Assembly: GCA_036501485.1 (NCBI GenBank)
Contig: DASYAG010000126.1
Coordinates: 62,001-126,000, forward strand
Direction: 5' to 3'
DNA: 64,000 nt
DNA from: PALSA-607 sp036501485
GTDB taxonomy: Bacteria; Actinomycetota; Actinomycetes; Acidothermales; Acidothermaceae
A program made the translations under genes and the position numbers. The notes below the pieces were generated by a model that saw only the letters and a list, made by a program, of their open reading frames with translations, made no database searches and was not told the origin of the DNA. This document shows, one piece after another, positions 56,218-63,789 of the stretch. How positions within the stretch are numbered: the stretch's first letter is position 1; every line of letters starts with the position of its first letter.

Positions 56218-57825
56218 GTGAAGGGGCTGCGCGGCCTAGCCTTCATTTTTGGCTGCTTCAAGACCAGCGAGTACGGGTCCTGGATCGCCGTCACGATCTA
56301 CGCCAACCACCGCGGCGGCGTCCGGGAGGCGGGCGTCGTGCTCGTCGTATCGCTGATACCGGCGACCCTCGCGGCGTTGGGCACCGGCAACTTGCTCGTC
56401 AGGTTTCACGCACGCACAGTTCTGGCGTGGGGAATGGTCGTTCAAGCCGCCAGTCTCGCCGCGATCGCATTGTTCATCGGTCAAGGTGCGCCGGTGTTGG
56501 TGACCTACGCAGCCGCAGTTGTAGCCGCAACGGCGATGGTCACCAGCCGACCCGCGATCTCCGCACTACTGCCAGTCCTGACACCCGACGCCCGCAGCAT
56601 CACCCGCGCGCACGTCTTACTCGGCTGGCTCGATGGGGTGGCAACACTGGTCGGCCCCGCAACGACCGCGGTGTGCTTGTTGGTCGCAAACTTTCCGGTG
56701 GCCTTCCTCGCTTTCGCAGTGATCGCAGGTTTCGCTGCGCTACTCGCATTTCTGCTACCTCCCGGCGGGGAAGTCGAGTTACTGGAAGACGACGAGCCGC
56801 TCAAGCTCTTCGGTGCCTTACGACTGATCGCGAAGGCGCCCGGACCTCGCGCAGCCCTGTCCTTGCTCACTGCTCAGGGCTTGCTCCTCGGCTGCCTCGA
56901 TTTGCTCATCGTTGCCATCCCCGACCGCACACACGGCAGTGTGGCCAGTGCAGGCTGGTACGGCACCGCGCTTGGCGCCGGCGCGATATTAGGCGGGACG
57001 GCGTCGGTGCTGCTCATCGGTCGCCGGCGGCTTTGGCCAGCGGCAATCGCCTCGGCCATCGTCTCCGGCGGCACCGTTGCGGTACTGTGCGCGACAATGT
57101 CGCCGGTCGCCGCGGGCGCCGTATTCGTCGCCATCGGCGCCGCTGCCGCGATCATGTTGGTCGCTTGCCGAGCCACGCTCCAGCGCCTTACTGAACTGCG
57201 GCTTGTCGGTCATGTTTTCGCTGCTGCAGAAGCGTTGGAGTCAGCGATGCTGCTCGCGGGCGCACTGCTCGTGCCAGCCCTCGTCAGCGCCATTGGAATC
57301 AACGGCACCTGTTTGGCTATTGCGGGGATTCTGCTCGCGGCGGCAATCGTCGTGCTGCGACCGCTCGCCACTGCAGAGGGTAATGCCCTCGGCGCCTTTG
57401 AACGCGTCGCCGCACTGCGAGAGGTCGCGACGCTGGCCCATCTCGGAGCCGCGATGCTCGAGTCGCTCGGACGCGCGGCGCTACCGCACACGTTCGCTGC
57501 GGGCAGCGCATTAATGTCGCAAGGCGAGCCCGGCGACGTCTACCAGGTCATCGTGACCGGTCACGTCGACATCAGTCAGGACGGAGCGGTCATTAATCAT
57601 CTCGGCCCCGGCAACGGTGTGGGCGAACTCGCGTTGCTGTTCCCGACCCCGCGCACCGCGACGGTCACGGCCACCGACGAGGTCAACACCCTCAGCCTCG
57701 ACCGCGAAACCTTCCTGCTGGCCCTCACCCAACAGCCGCCCCCGACGTCCGTCTACGCACTGATGCAGTCACGCATCGCGAAGCCACTTGCTACCGCGGC
57801 GCCGATCGCGCCGCCGCCACCGTAG
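56218..57825 (+). CDS. MFS transporter fused to a C-terminal cyclic-nucleotide-binding domain
   Basis: A 535-residue fusion. Residues 1-390 form about 11-12 TMS of an MFS-type permease, with the odd start GLAFIFGCFKTSEYGSWIAVTIYA, and LLPPGGEVELLEDDEPLKLF as the central cytoplasmic loop. After a helix (VATLAHLGAAMLESL), residues about 410-510 form a CNB domain: GSALMSQGEPGDVYQVIVTGHVDI, then GPGNGVGELALLFPTPRTATVTA, which has the phosphate-binding cassette Gly-Glu and Arg-Thr-Ala. Direct gating of transport by cAMP or a similar ligand is implied. GTG 56218 follows a TAACCT box by 7 nt, so it is probably leaderless. An aldo/keto reductase gene follows within 4 nt. Confidence 0.85.
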   Translation: MKGLRGLAFIFGCFKTSEYGSWIAVTIYANHRGGVREAGVVLVVSLIPATLAALGTGNLLVRFHARTVLAWGMVVQAASLAAIALFIGQGAPVLVTYAAAVVAATAMVTSRPAISALLPVLTPDARSITRAHVLLGWLDGVATLVGPATTAVCLLVANFPVAFLAFAVIAGFAALLAFLLPPGGEVELLEDDEPLKLFGALRLIAKAPGPRAALSLLTAQGLLLGCLDLLIVAIPDRTHGSVASAGWYGTALGAGAILGGTASVLLIGRRRLWPAAIASAIVSGGTVAVLCATMSPVAAGAVFVAIGAAAAIMLVACRATLQRLTELRLVGHVFAAAEALESAMLLAGALLVPALVSAIGINGTCLAIAGILLAAAIVVLRPLATAEGNALGAFERVAALREVATLAHLGAAMLESLGRAALPHTFAAGSALMSQGEPGDVYQVIVTGHVDISQDGAVINHLGPGNGVGELALLFPTPRTATVTATDEVNTLSLDRETFLLALTQQPPPTSVYALMQSRIAKPLATAAPIAPPPP

Positions 57826-57828
57826 ACA

Positions 57829-58725
57829 ATGGCAGTTCGGTCTTCTAGCAACATTGCTGCTCCCGACAGAGATTGGACGACAACCGTGGCCCACGCGCCT
57901 TCGCCGACACTGACCCTCAACAGCGGTCTGCAGATGCCACAGCTGGGCCTGGGCACCTACAGCTTGAACGGCAGACCGGGCACGGATGCAATCATCGCCG
58001 CCACCGACATCGGTTACCGATTGTTCGATACGGCGTTTCGATACGGCAATGAAGCCGCCGTCGGCGCCGGCGTGAACGCCGCCGGCGTGCCTCGCGAACA
58101 GCTGTTCGTCACGACCAAATTTGACGGCGAGTTTCAAGGCGCGGGCCGCGCGTTGGCTGCTCTGGACGACTCGCTGCAGCGCATGGATCTCGACTACGTC
58201 GACTTGCTACTGATCCATTGGCCGCTCCCGAAGCGCGACCTCTACATCGACACCTGGAAGACGTTCGAGCAATTGCTCGCGGCCGGCAAGACCAAGTCGA
58301 TCGGTGTGTCGAACTTCAAGCCCGCCCACCTCGACCGGCTGCGCAAAGACACCGACATCGTGCCGGCCGTTAACCAGATCGAGCTCGACCCAACCCTCGC
58401 AAGAGTTGAGGCACGCGCGTACCACGAAGCGCACGGCATCGTGACGCAAGCATGGAGCCCGCTCGGCGGTCCTGGCGCGTCCGCACTTCGTAATCCGACG
58501 ATCGTGGAGATAGCTCGTGCGCATGACCGGACGCCCGCACAGATCGCCTTGCGCTGGTGTATCGAGATCGGCGTTTCTACCGTGCCGAAGTCCAGCAACG
58601 TGGAGCGGATGGCGGAGAACATCGAGATCTTCGACTTCGCGTTGACGGACGACGACATGGCACGAATCGCGGAACTCGACCAGGGCGAGTCAGCAGCCCA
58701 GGACTCCGACCGCATCGGCCACTGA
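57829..58725 (+). CDS. Aldo/keto reductase (2,5-diketogluconate reductase-like)
   Basis: About 298 residues of the AKR5-type group. The N-terminal TLNSGLQMPQLGLGTYSL is a typical start; catalytic residues lie in LFDTAFRYGNE (Asp, Tyr), VTTKF (Lys) and LLIHWPLP (His), with GVSNFKPAHLDRL and VPKSSNVERMAENI as the cofactor site. ATG 57829 adds 19 residues of poorly conserved N-terminus; GTG 57886 gives the conserved start. Four nt after the MFS-CNB gene, so probably co-transcribed. Substrate unknown. Confidence 0.87.
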   Translation: MAVRSSSNIAAPDRDWTTTVAHAPSPTLTLNSGLQMPQLGLGTYSLNGRPGTDAIIAATDIGYRLFDTAFRYGNEAAVGAGVNAAGVPREQLFVTTKFDGEFQGAGRALAALDDSLQRMDLDYVDLLLIHWPLPKRDLYIDTWKTFEQLLAAGKTKSIGVSNFKPAHLDRLRKDTDIVPAVNQIELDPTLARVEARAYHEAHGIVTQAWSPLGGPGASALRNPTIVEIARAHDRTPAQIALRWCIEIGVSTVPKSSNVERMAENIEIFDFALTDDDMARIAELDQGESAAQDSDRIGH

Positions 58726-58800
58726 GTTGGCCGAGTGTTCAGTTCGAATTCGACACGGCCGATGAACGGATTCACGCTTCAACGAAGGAGTACCCAGAGC

Positions 58801-59381
58801 GTGCCGACGATCGACGAGATCCTCCACCCGTATGTAACTACCTACCTCGCTCTGCCGATCGTCACAGACTGGTCCGATGGCTTCCCAGTACGTGAGATCA
58901 CCGTCGCGCCCGGCGAAGCACTGGCTTTAGCCGACGCGCTGCGGCGCGGCTTTGCGGACACGAAAATCTGGCCACTCGTCATTGACGGGCTGCCGTCCGA
59001 TGACACGGCCGCGTCGATTCGGGATGCGATCGAACCGGGCGACGAGATCGAAGTTGGGCAGGCGGCGATCAACGCATCGGTTGGCCTAGACCCGCTGAGC
59101 CTGTCCGCGTGGGCTTCGGCGGCTGGAACCAATGCCCACCACCCATCCACCAGGCAGCATTCCTGCGCAGCTTTGCTGAAGGCGCAGGTGCCGAACCCCT
59201 GGCGATCAATCACGACACCTTGTGGATCACGATGACACGCAAGGTCGACGACCCCGCACAGGCCATTCGGCTGGCTCGCATCTTCGTTCGTTACTGCTAT
59301 CAACTGATCGATGTGGGTCACGAAGAACTAGCGGCTGCCCTGCTCGGCGGGCCTAGCACCTGGGCACTGTGGTGTGACTAG
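58801..59381 (+). pseudogene. DUF4253 protein gene, frameshifted
   Basis: Two frames together make one DUF4253 protein. The first (GTG 58801, reads VPTIDEILHPYVTTYLA and continues to LSLSAWASA) supplies the N-terminal region. The second, one frame over from about 59100, reads GFGGWNQCPPPIHQAAFLR, then EPLAINHDTLWITMTR, QLIDVGHEELAAALLG and WALWCD, which is the DUF4253 C-terminal signature. One base appears to be missing near 59095-59110. It could be a real inactivation, a sequencing error or programmed frameshifting. GAAGGAG lies about 10 nt before the GTG. The first frame alone continues to 59235 with unrelated sequence. Confidence 0.7.
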
Positions 59382-60315
59382 CCGTGGTGGGACTAGCCGT
59401 GGTGGGACTAGCCAGTCAGAGCGGATGTTAAGTCGGCGCGAACTACTCGCTGCGGCGGCCGGGACCCTCGGGGCAGGCGTGCTATCCGGATGCACGAGCG
59501 CTCGCACAGCAGCACGCTCGGTGGTAGGCAGCTCCGCTGCTTCCTCAACGGCAGCTAAGACAGTGATGACCCGTCATTCCTACGGATCAGACCCATCACA
59601 GTTCGGCGATCTCTACCTGCCGACCGGCACAGCCCACAATGGTGTGACGGTCGTGCTCCATGGCGGCTTCTGGCTCGCCGAATACGACCTCAGCTATGGC
59701 GCTCCGTTGGCCGCCGACCTTGCGTCACGCGGATATGCGTCGTTCAACCTGGAGTATCGCCGCGTAGGTGACGGTGGCGGCTGGCCCACCACGTTTCAAG
59801 ACGTTGCAGACGGCATTGACCTACTTGCTTCCTTGGACGTCGATGCGTCACACGTCGTCGCGATCGGGCACTCGGCCGGAGGTGAACTCGCTGCGTGGGC
59901 AGCCGGTCGGTCCAAGCTCCCTGTTTCGGCGCCAGGCCGTAACCCAAAGGTCAAAGTCACAGCCGTCGTTTCGCAAGCCGGCGTGCTGGATTTCACAACG
60001 GCCGCCATCACGGGCGTGGGCGGCACTGCCGAGGCCGACTTCGTGGGCGGTACACCGGCGCAAGTGCCGCAGCGCTACGCCGTTGCGGACCCGATCAAGC
60101 AGGTTCCTTTGTCGGCGCCGGTGTTATGCGTGCACAGTCGCGCTGACCAAGACGTGCCATTCGCACAAAGCGTTTCCTACGTCGCGGCCGCACGAGCGTC
60201 CGGTGCGGTTGCCAGCTTGACCGAAGTCGAGGGCGACCACTTCACCTTGATCGATCCCACGTCAGCGGCCTGGCGCACCGTCGTCCAGGCGTTGCCTGGG
60301 CTTCTTCAGCATTGA
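59374..60315 (+). CDS. Tat-exported lipoprotein alpha/beta-hydrolase (BD-FAE/esterase type)
   Basis: About 313 residues. The signal has a twin-arginine motif (SRRELL) and the lipobox LSGC, so it is probably a Tat lipoprotein on the outer membrane face. The hydrolase domain has LHGGFWL (oxyanion HGG), the elbow GHSAGGE (nucleophile Ser), DQDVPF (acid) and GDHFTLID (His). It fits the esterase/lipase family that acts on short esters or formylated compounds. The start is GTG 59374, in a 15-bp repeat region that encodes TSRGG twice, or ATG 59425 (MLSRRELL), which gives a conventional signal peptide. GTG overlaps the previous gene's stop. Confidence 0.82.
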   Translation: MTSRGGTSRGGTSQSERMLSRRELLAAAAGTLGAGVLSGCTSARTAARSVVGSSAASSTAAKTVMTRHSYGSDPSQFGDLYLPTGTAHNGVTVVLHGGFWLAEYDLSYGAPLAADLASRGYASFNLEYRRVGDGGGWPTTFQDVADGIDLLASLDVDASHVVAIGHSAGGELAAWAAGRSKLPVSAPGRNPKVKVTAVVSQAGVLDFTTAAITGVGGTAEADFVGGTPAQVPQRYAVADPIKQVPLSAPVLCVHSRADQDVPFAQSVSYVAAARASGAVASLTEVEGDHFTLIDPTSAAWRTVVQALPGLLQH

Positions 60316-60331
60316 CTCGAGACGTTGCTAA

Positions 60332-61003
60332 TCAAAGCCAGTCGCCGGCCATTTCTAGTACCGCTGTGGCGACGGCGTTCGGGTCGCTCAGCATGTGCAG
60401 ATGCCCGCCAGAGAGGTGAACAGTCGGCCAACCGTGCGCCTCCGCCTCCGCTACCCCTTTGTCGTAGGGCTGACCGAACCAGATGTAGCCGGCCGGCGAC
60501 ACTGGCCAGTCGGGCGGTGCGGGCGGCAGATGCTCGTAGTAAGCCAGTGGCATTCGCGGTTGCTCGGCTTCCACGGCGGCGCGTACATGCGCATCTGGAA
60601 ACAGTGCAGCTACGTCGGGCTCCGGCCACCAGGCCGTCCAGGGCGGCAGTAACCCACCGACGGTCGCGAGCTTGCGCAGGAAGTCCGGGGTGGTGTGATG
60701 ACCGGCTCCGGGCAGCGCCGCGTCGACGAACACAACGCCGCGAACTCGCTCGCCGAGCGCCTCAACGACCGACGGTACATAGAGTCCGCCGTTGCTGTGC
60801 GGGACAAGGATCACCTGATCGTCCGCCGCCGAGCGGACGATTGAATCGACCCCTGCCGGCCAATACGGCGGGGCACTTTGTGCGACCGCCAGCAAGCCAG
60901 GCACGCGCACCCGCCGTCCCCTGGACTTCAATGCGTCGGCGGTCGACTGCCAGGTCATCGGTCCGAGAAACGGACTGTGAATCAAGATGAACGTGGCCGC
61001 CAT
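60332..61003 (-). CDS. Alpha/beta-hydrolase
   Basis: A 223-residue hydrolase. It begins ATFILIHSPFLGPMTW, and the nucleophile elbow is VPHSNGGLY (Ser). The acid residue and the base are probably in the C-terminal GHLHMLSDP region (GGHLHM). A long insertion (about 110-180) forms the lid. Convergent with the lipoprotein hydrolase gene, 16 nt apart. Substrate unknown. No signal peptide, so it is cytoplasmic. Confidence 0.78.
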   Translation of the reverse strand: MAATFILIHSPFLGPMTWQSTADALKSRGRRVRVPGLLAVAQSAPPYWPAGVDSIVRSAADDQVILVPHSNGGLYVPSVVEALGERVRGVVFVDAALPGAGHHTTPDFLRKLATVGGLLPPWTAWWPEPDVAALFPDAHVRAAVEAEQPRMPLAYYEHLPPAPPDWPVSPAGYIWFGQPYDKGVAEAEAHGWPTVHLSGGHLHMLSDPNAVATAVLEMAGDWL

Positions 61004-61034
61004 CCCGTCAGCATGCCCGGCCGGCTCGCAGAAG

Positions 61035-61514
61035 TCAGCCAGCGATTATCTGTTCTCGCAAGATGTCGGCGTGACCGCAGTGATGGGCCAGTTCGCGCAG
61101 AACCTGCAAGTACACCCAGCGCACGGTGCGGGGCCCGGTGCGATGACCCGCCACGACAGTGTCCAGCGGAAGGTCGGCCGCGGCCGCCCGAGCCGTCGCG
61201 CAGGCCTGCCTGTGGGCTGCCTGAACGTTGATAACGGTGTCGTCGCCGGCCAGTTGGAATGATTCCTCTGCGCTATTCACGAGGCCTAGTTCGACACGGG
61301 TGACGCCTCCGATGCACTCCTCGAACCACACTCGTTGCATCCACGTGACGTGCTTGAGCAGCCCGAGCGGCGTGGTCGCTGAGGGCACGAGCCGCCTGCG
61401 GGCCTGCTCGTCGGTAAGGCCGTCGAGTGTGCGGTCAAGCGCGCTTCGGTACTCCTCGACAAACGCCTCTAGCTGGGTGCGCTCGTCGTCTAGTAGGACG
61501 TCGTATGATCCCAT
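61035..61514 (-). CDS. DinB-family protein (DUF664)
   Basis: A 159-residue helical-bundle protein. The DinB/YfiT metal-site His residues are likely in LKHVTWMQRVWFEE and LRELAHHCGHADILREQI. Such proteins include thiol-dependent S-transferases that use bacillithiol or mycothiol, though function is often unknown. The ATG at 61514 has GGAGG 5 nt upstream; a GTG two codons before is an alternative. It starts upstream of and on the same strand as the 60332-61003 hydrolase gene, about 30 nt apart, so they may be one unit. Confidence 0.83.
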   Translation of the reverse strand: MGSYDVLLDDERTQLEAFVEEYRSALDRTLDGLTDEQARRRLVPSATTPLGLLKHVTWMQRVWFEECIGGVTRVELGLVNSAEESFQLAGDDTVINVQAAHRQACATARAAAADLPLDTVVAGHRTGPRTVRWVYLQVLRELAHHCGHADILREQIIAG

Positions 61515-61561
61515 CAGCACCTCCGAAGGTTCGGTCGACGAGTGCGGGGAACGATTCCAGG

Positions 61562-62863
61562 TCAGCGCGACCGCACGTCAGCTAGCAAGGCTTCGTCTTC
61601 GAGTTCCTCGTCGGCGAGGCTGCGCGGCCACCACAAGTGATCGGCTACTCGGATCTCAAGGTGCTGCGCCCGCACGTAGTACAGCGCGCAGCCGACCACG
61701 GAGACGAAGCAGATGACGCCGCCGGCAAACAGCGCCCAGCGCGGGTCGAACACACCGCCGAGCCAGCCGACCAGTAGCGAGCCGAAGGGCGCACACCCTA
61801 CGAAGACGGTCGTGTAGAGCGCCATGACACGACCCTGTATCTCCGGCGCGGCACTGAGTTGCAACATCGAGTTGCACGATGTTGCGAGCAGGATTCCCGC
61901 ACCCCCGATGGGCAACAGCAACAGCATGAACAAGAGATAGGACGGCGCGAAGCCAGACACCGCGACGAGCACGCTGAACAGCAGGGCGGCGCTGATCAAC
62001 AGTCGCGCCCGAGGTCGCTGGCGACGCCGGGCCGCAATAAGTGCGCCCACCAGCGAACCCACCGCCTGCGCAGTCGACAGCAGCCCGTAGCTCCCCGCAC
62101 CACGGTGAAAGACACCCTGTGCGATGAGGGCGTTGGTGATCTGAAAGTTGAAGCCGAAGGTCCCGATGAAGCCCATCAGCATGACCGGCAGCAGCAGCTC
62201 CGGTCGACTGTGCACATACGAGAGTGCCTCACGTAGCTGGCCACGAGTCCGTGCCACCAGCGCCGCAGTGTGCAGGTCGGCTTTCGTCATTGCGAGCATG
62301 CTGATGATGACGGCGACATACGAGACGCCGTTGAGGAAGAATCCTGGCGCCGCGCCGAAAGCTTCGATCAGCACGCCGGCAATCGCCGGGCCGATCATGC
62401 GCGACACGTTGAACGCCGCCGAATTAAGACTCACGGCATTCTGCAGAACGTCGCGGCCGACCATCTCGATGACGAAGGCCTGTCGGACCGGCATGTCGAG
62501 CGCCGAAGCAATGCCGAACAGCAATGCGATCACACAGATCGTCGAGAGCCGCATAGTGTGCGTCACGATCAAGACGCCAGACAGCAGCGACATCACTGCC
62601 ATCGCGCTTTGAGTGATCGTGAGAACAACACGCTTCGGATAGCGGTCCCCGAGCATCCCTCCGTACATGCCGAAAGCCAATGCAGGCAGGAATTGCAGCG
62701 CGGTCACAACGCCGAGAGCGAAGCTATTGTCGTGCGTCAGGATGTGGTAAACGAGCCAGTCCTGCGTGACTCGCGCCATCCACGTACCAGTGTTCGAGAC
62801 CACCTGACCGCTTGCATACAGGCGGTAGTTGCGTACAGACAGTGCGCGGACCATACCCTTCAA
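61562..62863 (-). CDS. MFS transporter, MFS_3 (EntS-like) type
   Basis: A 433-residue membrane protein with about 12 TMS. ALSVRNYRLYASGQVVSNTGTWM is the typical MFS_3 N-terminus, and GGMLGDRYPKRVVL is motif A. MIGPAIAGVLI and FGFNFQITNALIAQ are family segments. Such exporters often handle siderophores or drugs. The MarR gene upstream ends in an overlapping TTGA: TTG 62863 may start the gene by coupling, or ATG 62854 may be the true start. The acidic C-terminal tail (DEELEDEALLADV) is cytoplasmic. Confidence 0.85.
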   Translation of the reverse strand: MKGMVRALSVRNYRLYASGQVVSNTGTWMARVTQDWLVYHILTHDNSFALGVVTALQFLPALAFGMYGGMLGDRYPKRVVLTITQSAMAVMSLLSGVLIVTHTMRLSTICVIALLFGIASALDMPVRQAFVIEMVGRDVLQNAVSLNSAAFNVSRMIGPAIAGVLIEAFGAAPGFFLNGVSYVAVIISMLAMTKADLHTAALVARTRGQLREALSYVHSRPELLLPVMLMGFIGTFGFNFQITNALIAQGVFHRGAGSYGLLSTAQAVGSLVGALIAARRRQRPRARLLISAALLFSVLVAVSGFAPSYLLFMLLLLPIGGAGILLATSCNSMLQLSAAPEIQGRVMALYTTVFVGCAPFGSLLVGWLGGVFDPRWALFAGGVICFVSVVGCALYYVRAQHLEIRVADHLWWPRSLADEELEDEALLADVRSR

Positions 62864-63303
62864 GACTGCGCCAGCCGATCGAGCAATGGCGCCACTCGGT
62901 GCAAGAGCGCGCGCTCGTCAGCGGTCAGCTGGTCGAAACGGCCGGCAAGCCATGCATCGCGACGTTTGCGGTCTTCGCGCAGCAGCGCAAGGCCGGCGTC
63001 ACTGATTGCGATCTGCACCTGACGACGGTCAGCGGGTGCGGTCACTCGAGTAAGCAGGCCGCGTTCTACCAGCGTTGCCGTCGTCCGCGTCATCGACGGC
63101 GGCTGGACCTTCTCGTGCGAGGCAAGCTCGCCAAGGGTCATCGGGCCGTGCCGTTCGAGAGTTCCAAGAACGGCAAGCTGTGTTGGTGTCGGTCCTTCAT
63201 CAGAGCGTTCCAGCCGCAGTCGCCGGCTAAGCCTCATCAGAGACACGCGCAACTCACTGGCGAGCTCGGAGGTCGCGGTAGTCGAGGGCATATTGGTTAG
63301 CAT
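62860..63303 (-). CDS. MarR-family regulator
   Basis: A 147-residue winged-helix protein: PTQLAVLGTLERHGPMTLGELASHEKVQPPSMTRTTATLVERGLLTRVTAPADRRQVQIAIS is the core. It is co-transcribed with the MFS exporter and probably represses it. The start is ATG 63303 or ATG 63291; a TATGCT box just upstream suggests a leaderless transcript. An inverted repeat (63310-63322) overlaps this promoter. The mycobacterial neighbourhood with a MarR gene, an RNA methylase and DUF2530/DUF3027 is similar, but order here is different. Confidence 0.86.
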   Translation of the reverse strand: MLTNMPSTTATSELASELRVSLMRLSRRLRLERSDEGPTPTQLAVLGTLERHGPMTLGELASHEKVQPPSMTRTTATLVERGLLTRVTAPADRRQVQIAISDAGLALLREDRKRRDAWLAGRFDQLTADERALLHRVAPLLDRLAQS

Positions 63304-63309
63304 AGCTCA

Positions 63310-63322
63310 TTAGCCTTGCTAA
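63310..63322. promoter_or_regulatory. Putative MarR operator
   Basis: TTAGC-CTT-GCTAA is an inverted repeat just upstream of the MarR gene. Further related half-sites GTTAGC (63298 area) and GGTTAGCC (63324-63331) flank it, consistent with autoregulation. Confidence 0.6.
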
Positions 63323-63377
63323 CGGTTAGCCAAAGCTCACCGTCCCGGCCTCGCCCAGCGCAACCCACCCGCCGTCC

Positions 63378-63452
63378 CGCTAGGCGAACCTGCACTCCCA
63401 CAGGTGCGCCCACCTGTTGAGGAGGTCCCGTACCCCCCTTACGTGATCAACC
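63378..63452 (+). repeat. 75-bp conserved element, copy B, upstream of the DUF2530 gene
   Basis: It has the same length, orientation to the downstream gene and near-identical ends as copy A (11737-11811). It begins CGCTAGGCGAACC and ends CCCCTTACGTGATCAACC. The central dyad is ACAGGTG-CGCC-CACCTGT (63400-63417), a G-C version of the A-T pair in copy A. GGCG at 63383-63386 could pair with the CGCC loop. A TAGCGT box follows 21 nt after the element and 7 nt before the ATG at 63487. Confidence 0.7.
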
Positions 63453-63486
63453 GACAGGACTGGCGAACGGCGGTAGCGTGAGCGGT

Positions 63487-63789
63487 ATGGCCGCGCCGCG
63501 TCGTCCCGATCCACCGCCGTTTCAGACGAATGAATTCGCGCCGGTCATCGTGGCGACGGGGTTGTGGCTGGTGGCGTTCTTCGTGCTACTTACCCAGCAC
63601 CACTCACTGGCCAGCCACGGACACGGCTGGTACGTCTGGGTCGGGCTGAGCGGATTCTTGCTCGGCCTGTGGGGTCTATCGCTGATGTTGCTTCGGCGCC
63701 GCGGTATCCAGCGGGCTCAGTCGAGGTCGGCCTCAGCGAGCAGCAACGACGACGGAACCGCGCCGAGCAGCAACTCGGTCGCCAAGTAG
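63487..63789 (+). CDS. DUF2530 family two-TMS membrane protein
   Basis: A 100-residue protein with two TMS (about 21-40 and 48-68) around the loop LTQHHSLASHGHGWYVW. This matches the DUF2530 family of actinobacteria. The ATG at 63487 is preferred because a TAGCGT box lies 7 nt upstream, suggesting a leaderless transcript; GTG 63478 is the alternative. The C-terminal Ser-rich tail overlaps the convergent DUF3027 gene by 73 nt. The 75-bp element sits immediately before its promoter box. Function unknown. Confidence 0.75.
   Translation: MAAPRRPDPPPFQTNEFAPVIVATGLWLVAFFVLLTQHHSLASHGHGWYVWVGLSGFLLGLWGLSLMLLRRRGIQRAQSRSASASSNDDGTAPSSNSVAK

Noticed and set aside
59095..59115. Programmed ribosomal frameshift in the DUF4253 gene
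   Set aside because: No slippery heptamer of the X XXY YYZ type and no strong downstream stem was recognised. Mutation or sequencing error is simpler.
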